A DNA stretch of 5,366 nt. Origin: an uncultured Veillonella sp. Lineage in GTDB: Bacteria > Bacillota > Negativicutes > Veillonellales > Veillonellaceae. Below the pieces are notes generated by a model, which did no database searches, was not told where the DNA came from, and was given only the letters and a program-made list of their open reading frames with translations. The translations under genes were made by a program, and so were the position numbers. This document shows, one piece after another, positions 1-5,366 of this stretch (position 1 is the stretch's first letter; the number at the start of each line of letters is the position of its first letter). The stretch lies in assembly GCA_934216375.1 (NCBI GenBank), contig CAKQBP010000105.1:1-5366 (forward strand), given 5' to 3'.

Positions 1-8
1 TCAATTAC

Positions 9-200
9 ATGCTAGAGCTTTTTATATGGCTCATCGGCTTCCTATTCTGGGTATTGCCAGGACAACCTGAGCCTAATCAATATGGCAACCCTCCATTTAT
101 GACTGTAAATCGGACAGTTTATGAACCAATACAGACTCCTATATCTAACAAAAAACAAGAAGGTCGAAAAACAGTTCGTAAGCGACGCAAAAAGCGATAA
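9..200 (+). CDS. small single-pass membrane protein with basic tail, function unknown
   Basis: I do not recognise this 63-residue protein. Residues 4-18 form a short, very hydrophobic stretch rich in Leu, Ile, Phe and Trp that could cross or sit in the membrane. Residues 19-46 are polar and rich in Pro and Asn. The last 16 residues hold 11 Lys or Arg. By the positive-inside rule the tail would face the cytoplasm, where it could bind acidic lipid heads or nucleic acid; this is inference. Only eight bases precede the ATG, they show no ribosome binding site, and the frame is open to the window edge, so the real start may lie further left and the protein may be partial. The gene ends in TAA and converges with the 389-residue gene across the hairpin at 224-305. 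A terminator 24 bases after the stop supports a real gene, but it could still be a fortuitous ORF. Confidence 0.5.
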   Translation: MLELFIWLIGFLFWVLPGQPEPNQYGNPPFMTVNRTVYEPIQTPISNKKQEGRKTVRKRRKKR

Positions 201-223
201 TTAAAAATTAACACCCTACAATA

Positions 224-305
224 AAAAACGTATCTCTATAAGTAATATATACCTTCTTTACTGGACAACCAGTAAAGAGAGTACATATCAAAGAGATACG
301 TTTTT
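224..305. terminator. long bidirectional terminator hairpin between convergent genes
   Basis: Bases 224-237 and 292-305 form a perfect 14-bp outer stem (AAAAACGTATCTCT against AGAGATACGTTTTT). Inside it, 256-264 and 269-277 form a 9-bp stem (CTTTACTGG / CCAGTAAAG) closed by an ACAA tetraloop. The arms between them (about 243-252 and 281-290) also pair with a few mismatches, so the whole 82 bases fold as one long imperfect hairpin. The plus strand ends in T5-A-TT and the minus strand in T6, giving U-tracts in both directions. It begins 23 bases after the stop of the small plus-strand gene and lies 24 bases past the stop of the minus-strand gene, which fits a shared terminator. It is longer than a usual factor-independent terminator, so a repeat element or processed RNA is an alternative. 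Confidence 0.8.
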
Positions 306-329
306 ATTATGTCTTCTGTTTTTACAACA

Positions 330-1499
330 TTAGTTCATTAACAACATCAACTCAATCAAAGTACAACCTATATATGCAATAATAAACTTAACCTTTTGTT
401 TACGCGCTCTATCATCATCTGCAATTTTAAGTCGATTTGCAAGGAATCGTTTATCGCGAATTTGCAACAAAAGGTGTTTAATTCGCTCTTGGCTTTCAGT
501 AGCAGTATACCCATCACAATCAGCTGTCAATGTAGCTTGTTGCATGAAGATACGTCGGTGTAATTTACGCATTTGAATTTTAATATTGTTATGTACAAAT
601 GCACTTTGCCACTGTTTGCGAGAATCAAAATACATGTACAAATACCGAGGAATATTCATAACCAAGAAGGAAATGATGAAAATCCCTAAGGAAATCAAAA
701 AGTACGTGGAGAATGAGAACTCTAACGTTTCAGTCGGTAAGTAGTGATGCAAGATAATAAATGTAATCCATACACCTATTGGCAATAAAAGAACCGCTGC
801 AATATCGATAGAACGAAGCCAGCTAGTACGAGTTGGCACATCAGGCACCGTAAAAGTGTCTACAGGATCATGGAATGCATAGTAATCCAACTGTAACACA
901 GATTGACTGGTACGCGGGTTACCCAAGAGAACTGGTCCATTACTACCAATATGGCGCTCAGGCATGGGTATGAATTTCTTCACTTGTGTATTAGGTAATA
1001 AGTCAAACTGAATTATACCTTTCTTCTCAAAGCGTACAGTAGATCCTTTTTCACCTAATGCAATAGGGTTAAAGAAAATACCGAAGAGAATTAGACACCA
1101 GTTTCCCAACAAGTGTAAAATGGAATTCAGAATAAACCCACCTGTATCTATATTATTTGTATCTAGACGAATGGCAAAGGATGATGAATAATCATCAAAC
1201 CATAAATCCTCTAAGGTGAATTCCACATTAATCACATTCCCCCATTTTGTAATAATGGATAGGAATATTTGATTGTTTGGTTCAAATTCAAATGTTACAG
1301 CATAAAAGAACCAATGATTACGAAGAGCGGCACGCAACATGCGATTAACCATATCCTCTTCTATATATAGCAAACGGTGGTCAAACAAATCTTGTTCTAA
1401 AGGTGCTTTTTCTAATACGGGCGCCTTATCCACCACCGCATCTCGATCAGATAATGCTTCATCTACCAAAGCTCGTAATTTGGTGAAGATTTTAGTCAT
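330..1499 (-). CDS. membrane protein of unknown function (389 aa)
   Basis: I do not recognise this family. The start is well supported: ATG preceded by GGAGGGG and an extended -10 promoter. There is no signal peptide. Residues 1-50 are charged. Residues 50-228 look like a folded domain with alternating beta-strand patterns (about 66-72, 77-83, 88-95, 107-112, 154-166), interrupted by a hydrophobic segment at 121-147. Clear membrane helices follow at about 231-254 and 264-284, joined by a short loop. A basic, probably cytoplasmic region (285-370) with many Lys and Arg leads to a last helix at 370-388 that ends the protein. Positive-inside reasoning places residues 148-230 in the cytoplasm. With no signal sequence, 121-147 may therefore be a buried or membrane-lying helix of a cytoplasmic domain and not a true crossing. 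The helix-plus-beta pattern weakly recalls lipid-binding folds; this is only a suggestion. It is probably transcribed alone and ends at the 224-305 hairpin. Confidence 0.85.
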   Translation of the reverse strand: MTKIFTKLRALVDEALSDRDAVVDKAPVLEKAPLEQDLFDHRLLYIEEDMVNRMLRAALRNHWFFYAVTFEFEPNNQIFLSIITKWGNVINVEFTLEDLWFDDYSSSFAIRLDTNNIDTGGFILNSILHLLGNWCLILFGIFFNPIALGEKGSTVRFEKKGIIQFDLLPNTQVKKFIPMPERHIGSNGPVLLGNPRTSQSVLQLDYYAFHDPVDTFTVPDVPTRTSWLRSIDIAAVLLLPIGVWITFIILHHYLPTETLEFSFSTYFLISLGIFIISFLVMNIPRYLYMYFDSRKQWQSAFVHNNIKIQMRKLHRRIFMQQATLTADCDGYTATESQERIKHLLLQIRDKRFLANRLKIADDDRARKQKVKFIIAYIGCTLIELMLLMN

Positions 1500-1501
1500 A
1501 A

Positions 1502-1508
1502 CCCCTCC
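1502..1508 (-). promoter_or_regulatory. Shine-Dalgarno site of the 389-aa gene
   Basis: On the minus strand the sequence before the start codon reads TTGGAGGGGTTATG. GGAGG is a full-strength match to the 16S rRNA tail. It lies four bases from the ATG by its 3' end, slightly tight but functional in low-GC bacteria. It fixes the start at 1499. Confidence 0.85.
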
Positions 1509-1538
1509 AAGGGTGAAATAATAACTCTTAACACAAAA

Positions 1539-1547
1539 ATTATACCA
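1539..1547 (-). promoter_or_regulatory. extended -10 promoter for the 389-aa gene
   Basis: The minus strand reads TGGTATAAT, a perfect TATAAT preceded by the TGn extension. At a 17-18 base spacer the -35 region (around 1562-1568) has no good TTGACA match, as is common for extended -10 promoters. Transcription would start near 1532 (a G on the minus strand), giving a leader of about 33 bases that contains the Shine-Dalgarno. This suggests sigma-70-type, independent transcription of the gene. Confidence 0.7.
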
Positions 1548-1571
1548 TATATTGCATGATTTATCGATAAA

Positions 1572-1588
1572 AGTATACTACATATACT
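1572..1588. repeat. short inverted repeat upstream of the promoter
   Basis: AGTATA (1572-1577) and TATACT (1583-1588) form a 6-bp dyad with a five-base spacer, centred near -48 relative to the predicted start at about 1532. The position would suit a regulator binding site, but the surroundings are so AT-rich that such a dyad can occur by chance. I cannot assign a regulator. Confidence 0.25.
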
Positions 1589-1608
1589 ATTAAATATAAA
1601 TATAATTA

Positions 1609-1638
1609 AAGCCCCTTTTTGCATAGCATAAGGGGCTT
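1609..1638 (-). terminator. terminator hairpin downstream of cydDC
   Basis: AAGCCCCTT (1609-1617) pairs perfectly with AAGGGGCTT (1630-1638), a 9-bp stem with five G-C pairs around a 12-base loop. On the minus strand the stem is followed by a T-rich but interrupted run (TTTAATTATATTTA), whereas the plus-strand side has no T run, so it should work for minus-strand transcripts. It lies about 134 bases past the cydDC stop and just upstream of the promoter of the next gene, separating the two units. Confidence 0.7.
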
Positions 1639-1771
1639 CATTAATGTAGTTTAATATTGCTCTTATTATAATTTAATATTCATAATAGATCTTAAATTGC
1701 AACGTAATATTAAACATTGTCCAAATCTATAATTAAGCATTAATAATAGATACTTTAAATGATATTTAGTT
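1639..1771. other. AT-rich untranslated 3' region of cydDC
   Basis: This 133-base stretch between the cydDC stop and its terminator contains no supported gene. It is very AT-rich. TTTAATATT occurs at 1650-1658 and again at 1672-1680, and its inverse AATATTAAA at 1706-1714, so alternative AT-only stems are possible in the transcript. I see no known riboswitch or small RNA here. It is probably a long 3' untranslated region. Confidence 0.5.
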
Positions 1772-4700
1772 TTATTGAATACTTGCCATAGATAAATAAC
1801 AATATTCATAGAAATGACCTCGAAGAGCTATCAATTCTTCATACGTACCATCTTCAACAATTTGACCTTTATCCATAAACAAGATTCGGTCCATTTGTTC
1901 TAAACCTTCCAATTGATGCGTAATATATAGACATGTCCTACCCTCTACATAATGCATCAAGTCACGATGTAAAGCTTTTCTTGTTACTTGATCCAAGCCT
2001 TCTAAAGGTTCATCTAATAAAACGATTTTAGGATTGCGCAAGAACAATCTAGCTAATGCAACTCTTTGACGTTCACCACCACTCAAACCTTGCCCTCCAC
2101 TCCCTACAATCGTATTCATACCTTCTGGTAATTTTTCAACTACCAATCGCAATGATGCACGGTTAATGGCTTGATCTAAATCCGCCATAGAAGCTTCAGG
2201 TCTTGCAAGGCGTATATTATCCTTAAAGGAAGCATTAAAAATATACGTATCTTGAGTTATAGTCCCCAATGCATTACGCCAAGTATCAATTGAAATATCT
2301 TTCAACTCCACCGAGCCTATACGAATGGATCCACCATAATCATATAACCTCTCAAGCATATTAAATAATGTCGTCTTGCCAGACCCACTAGCACCAACGA
2401 TAGCAATGGATTTCCCTTGCTGAATATGTAGTCTGAGATTCTCATAAATATGGCGATATTCATCATAACCAAAGGATACATCTGTAAAAATAATATCATC
2501 ATTAGGGTTAAATGATTTTGGTGATATAGGTTCTACAATAGATATCGGTTCATTACTGAGAGCCATGAGACGACTTGTGGCAACTTTACTTTCTGCACCA
2601 TGATGAACAGCAGCAATCATAGGCTGTAACGCTTCAAACCAAGCCTGCGTACCAATGGCAGCCACCGCTACCATAACACTGGCCCAAGCACCTGTTAATG
2701 CATTAGAGGCCATAATAGCTACAATAACTACAGTTAACTGAACACCGCCTATGAATAATGTATTACCCATATTCATGCCACGCTCAATAGTGCCCTTTTG
2801 AATATCTACATTGCGCATCATATGCTGAATACGATTATATACAAGGTTTTCATTGCCGTAACTAATCACATCTTCAATACTATCCATAGTATCACTTAAA
2901 AGCGCTTTATAATCACCTTGTTGGGGCCCAATCGCATGTAAAGATTGTTTATTATGTGTATAAACGACCAAAGGTAATATTACACCTAATACGAGAGCCG
3001 ATAAAAGAATTGGCGTAATCAAGCTACTGTCGATCGTAGAGGCTCCATATGCAATCAATACAGTCAAGGCAATAGCTGCTACGGGTGGAATCAGAGTGCG
3101 CAAGTAGAAGAATTGCAATACCTCTATATCCCCCATGATGCGTGCCAACATATCCCCCGCTCCAAATCTTTTGAGTATAGCAGGTGCCAATGGTTCCAAA
3201 TGAGCATAAAACCACAAACGCAAACCATAGAGACCTTGAAAGGCCATGCGATGAGATGTATAGCGCTCAAAATAACGACATACAGCGCGACTAACACCAA
3301 AGAATCGAACCCCTACGATTGCAAGGCTCAAATAAGTGAGCCCCGGTTGCAATGCGGCAGATGCCAACAGCCAAGAGGATACCGTTAAAAGCCCTACGTT
3401 CATAAATACAGTTAAGAATGTAAATAGCAAGGCCAATATTAATGACCACTTGGCTGGACTTAATACGGAGAACAATAATTTCCACCCTTGTAAGCCCATA
3501 TTAGAGGCTTTTTCACCACTTTGGAAAGTCATAGAACTTTCAACGGCTTTAACAATACCGTCAGTGCTATTAATAGATGTCTCCAAACCTAATGTAGTAT
3601 CTAAATTAGCTGATTTTTTTATATGCAATGGTGCTTCTAGAGCTGCTGAAAATTGACCTAAGCCAGATGTAACAAGTTCTTTAAAATAACCATCTTCTTG
3701 AAGTAGGTCCTGATAAGAACCTTCTTGAATAATTGATCCACTTTTCAAGACATATAGTTTAGATGCCCAGTGCATAGTTTGTAAGCGATGTCCAATAATG
3801 ATAACAATCTTATTTTCCATCAAACGCTGGATAGCTGCACTTATAATGGATTCTGTTTTTACATCTAGATGTGCTGTTACTTCATCAAGAATCAACACCT
3901 GACCCTTTCGGAGAAATGCACGAGCTAACGCAATACGCTGTCGTTCACCGCCACTAAGACCTAAACCACCTTCTCCAATAACCGCATCAAGCCCATCTTG
4001 TTCTCGATTAATAACATCTAATAGTTGAACCTCTTTGCAAGCATCGAGAATATCTGCATCACTTACATCCATACCAAAGGATAAGACCTCTCGTAAGGTC
4101 CCTTTCATAATATGTGGATGTTGAGACACATAGGTAATTTGCTGACGCCACCATTCGATATCTAAATCACATATATCAATGCCATCGATAGTAACTGTTC
4201 CTTTCGGAGACTGTAAAAATCCACCAATAATATGGGCAATAGTAGATTTGCCAGCTCCACTTTCACCAACGAGCATAATAGGTACATTACGCTCAGCCTC
4301 TAGTGTAATATGGTATACCCCATTCTCACTATTTTCATAGGTAAAAGTTAAATCTTTAATTGCGATCTCTTGTATAGATTTCTCAAGTTTAGAATCACCA
4401 CCTACTGGTAAGGACTGCGGGCGATTCATAAATTCTTCGTATTTCAGAATCGATGTTTTACCTGCCATCCCCGTATGGAAAGCAGCCCCCAACTGTCTAA
4501 ATGGAGTATAGAACTCCGGAGCTAACAATAAAATAAAGAAGGCTGAAAAGAATGTAATTTCACCATCTAATAAGGTTAGGCCTAAATATACCGCAATCAG
4601 AGCTGTACTTATAGTACTCACTAATTCAAGTACTAATGCAGATAAAAAGGCTACGCGCAACACTCGTAAAGTAGAATCTTTAAACTCTTGAGATAATCGA

Positions 4701-5359
4701 CCAATAACCTTAATTTGATCTTTTGCACGGCCAAAGAGTTTTAGCGTAGTAATCCCTTGCAATACGTCTAAAAAATGCCCTGATAGAAAGCTCATACGCT
4801 CCCATTGTTCCTTATTTAATCGATCAGCTTGCTTCCCAATCAAGATCATAAAAAATGGAATTAAAGGCACCGTAACAATTAAAATAATGCCAATTATTGG
4901 TAATGTATCTATAATGGCGATTCCCATAATAAGTGGAATCATAATAGCGTATAAAATCTGCGGAATGTAACGAGCCACATATGCATCAACTTGCTCTAAA
5001 CCATCGGTAAGCATATGGATGACATCGCCATGACGTTCCTTATGTTGTACACCAAGCTTAAACATATGGGCCAAAGAGCGTTCTCTAAAGGATGCTTTTA
5101 CAGCACTCCCCAAGTGATTTGCCACTGCCTCTTGAACGTAATGTGCCACCAATCTCATAACAATAGCTATAAACAAATAAATGATGGTGTTCATTTCATC
5201 AGCTAGTGTATGTTCCAAAAATATAAGGTTATTTATTAAGGTTCCAAAGAACCAAGCTTGCCCAACAATTGACAGACTTTCTATTAAACAGGTTAAACCG
5301 AGTAATCCAAGCCGTCCTTTATGTTCTAGCAGCGCTTTAAATGCGGTACGCTGTATCAT
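1772..5359 (-). CDS. cydDC: fused CydDC ABC transporter for cytochrome bd assembly
   Basis: This 1195-residue protein joins CydD (about 1-565) and CydC (about 621-1195), normally two proteins of roughly 570-590 residues. The heterodimeric inner-membrane transporter is needed to assemble cytochrome bd oxidase; cysteine and glutathione export and, more recently, heme handling have been reported for the E. coli complex. Each half has about six membrane helices (about 16-38, 56-76, 133-151, 153-175, 236-262, 268-283; then 636-660, 674-690, 754-772, 780-800, 866-885, 888-905) and an ATPase domain. Half 1 has Walker A GESGAGKS 365-372, Q413, LSGGE 468-472, Walker B with E493, and H524. Half 2 has GASGSGKT 989-996, Q1036, LSGGE 1092-1096, E1117 and H1148. 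CydD hallmarks are SGHFLD at 193-198 and LAPEF at 279-283; CydC hallmarks are SSWLLASAA at 661-669 and RYFERYTSH at 695-703. Residues about 570-620 are a polar linker. Only seven bases precede the ATG and the frame stays open, so the start could lie upstream, though the length fits. Confidence 0.95.
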   Translation of the reverse strand: MIQRTAFKALLEHKGRLGLLGLTCLIESLSIVGQAWFFGTLINNLIFLEHTLADEMNTIIYLFIAIVMRLVAHYVQEAVANHLGSAVKASFRERSLAHMFKLGVQHKERHGDVIHMLTDGLEQVDAYVARYIPQILYAIMIPLIMGIAIIDTLPIIGIILIVTVPLIPFFMILIGKQADRLNKEQWERMSFLSGHFLDVLQGITTLKLFGRAKDQIKVIGRLSQEFKDSTLRVLRVAFLSALVLELVSTISTALIAVYLGLTLLDGEITFFSAFFILLLAPEFYTPFRQLGAAFHTGMAGKTSILKYEEFMNRPQSLPVGGDSKLEKSIQEIAIKDLTFTYENSENGVYHITLEAERNVPIMLVGESGAGKSTIAHIIGGFLQSPKGTVTIDGIDICDLDIEWWRQQITYVSQHPHIMKGTLREVLSFGMDVSDADILDACKEVQLLDVINREQDGLDAVIGEGGLGLSGGERQRIALARAFLRKGQVLILDEVTAHLDVKTESIISAAIQRLMENKIVIIIGHRLQTMHWASKLYVLKSGSIIQEGSYQDLLQEDGYFKELVTSGLGQFSAALEAPLHIKKSANLDTTLGLETSINSTDGIVKAVESSMTFQSGEKASNMGLQGWKLLFSVLSPAKWSLILALLFTFLTVFMNVGLLTVSSWLLASAALQPGLTYLSLAIVGVRFFGVSRAVCRYFERYTSHRMAFQGLYGLRLWFYAHLEPLAPAILKRFGAGDMLARIMGDIEVLQFFYLRTLIPPVAAIALTVLIAYGASTIDSSLITPILLSALVLGVILPLVVYTHNKQSLHAIGPQQGDYKALLSDTMDSIEDVISYGNENLVYNRIQHMMRNVDIQKGTIERGMNMGNTLFIGGVQLTVVIVAIMASNALTGAWASVMVAVAAIGTQAWFEALQPMIAAVHHGAESKVATSRLMALSNEPISIVEPISPKSFNPNDDIIFTDVSFGYDEYRHIYENLRLHIQQGKSIAIVGASGSGKTTLFNMLERLYDYGGSIRIGSVELKDISIDTWRNALGTITQDTYIFNASFKDNIRLARPEASMADLDQAINRASLRLVVEKLPEGMNTIVGSGGQGLSGGERQRVALARLFLRNPKIVLLDEPLEGLDQVTRKALHRDLMHYVEGRTCLYITHQLEGLEQMDRILFMDKGQIVEDGTYEELIALRGHFYEYCYLSMASIQ

Positions 5360-5366
5360 ACTATCC

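Noticed and set aside
221..310. The long hairpin as a miniature transposable element
   Set aside because: I could find no clear target-site duplication at its edges and no transposase in the window. Copy number cannot be judged here, so it is annotated as a terminator.
1339..1521. Plus-strand 60-codon ORF overlapping the start of the 389-residue gene
   Set aside because: It is antisense to a well-supported gene start and runs through that gene's Shine-Dalgarno and N-terminal codons. Its Ser/Thr-rich translation is typical of a shadow frame.
1666..1740. A 24-codon minus-strand ORF (ATG at 1740, TAA at 1666) in the interval after cydDC
   Set aside because: It has no Shine-Dalgarno, lies in AT-rich sequence where short ORFs arise by chance, and its translation shows no recognisable features.
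3113..3656. Plus-strand ORFs of 91 and 106 codons inside cydDC
   Set aside because: They lie antisense to a gene with clear homology across its whole length, have no convincing ribosome binding sites and give low-complexity, unrecognisable proteins.
2036..3973. Near-identical protein stretches around the two LSGGERQR motifs (about 3908-3973 and 2036-2101), possibly recent gene conversion between the halves
   Set aside because: At the DNA level the two segments differ at many synonymous positions, so the similarity reflects ordinary conservation of the ABC signature region.

Overview
The window is AT-rich (GC roughly in the upper 30s percent by eye) and holds three protein-coding genes, two factor-independent terminator-like hairpins and one readable promoter. 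The strongly biased low-GC codon use, Gram-positive-like Shine-Dalgarno sequence and cydDC gene content fit a Firmicute-lineage bacterium. My best guess is the Negativicutes, possibly Veillonella, but this rests on overall resemblance and not on a marker gene.

Layout, left to right. (1) At 9-200 (+) there is a small 63-residue protein with one hydrophobic segment and a very basic C-terminal tail; its true start may lie left of the window. (2) At 224-305 a long composite hairpin sits between two convergent genes and carries U-tracts on both strands, so it reads as a shared bidirectional terminator. (3) At 330-1499 (-) lies a 389-residue membrane protein of unknown function, with a strong Shine-Dalgarno and an extended -10 promoter just upstream. 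(4) At 1500-1771 is a gene-free, AT-rich interval. It contains that promoter, a terminator hairpin (1609-1638) for the gene to its right, and several short AT-only inverted repeats. (5) At 1772-5359 (-) one large gene encodes a natural fusion of CydD and CydC, the ABC transporter needed to assemble cytochrome bd oxidase.

How they fit together. The fused CydDC carries two complete membrane-domain plus nucleotide-binding-domain halves, so a single polypeptide can supply the whole transporter. cydA and cydB would be expected upstream on the same strand, beyond position 5366, but this cannot be seen. The 389-residue gene has its own promoter after the cydDC terminator, so it is probably an independent unit and need not be functionally linked to CydDC. 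No phage, insertion sequence, CRISPR array, tRNA or rRNA was recognised. The least explained items are the 389-residue membrane protein and the long composite hairpin.
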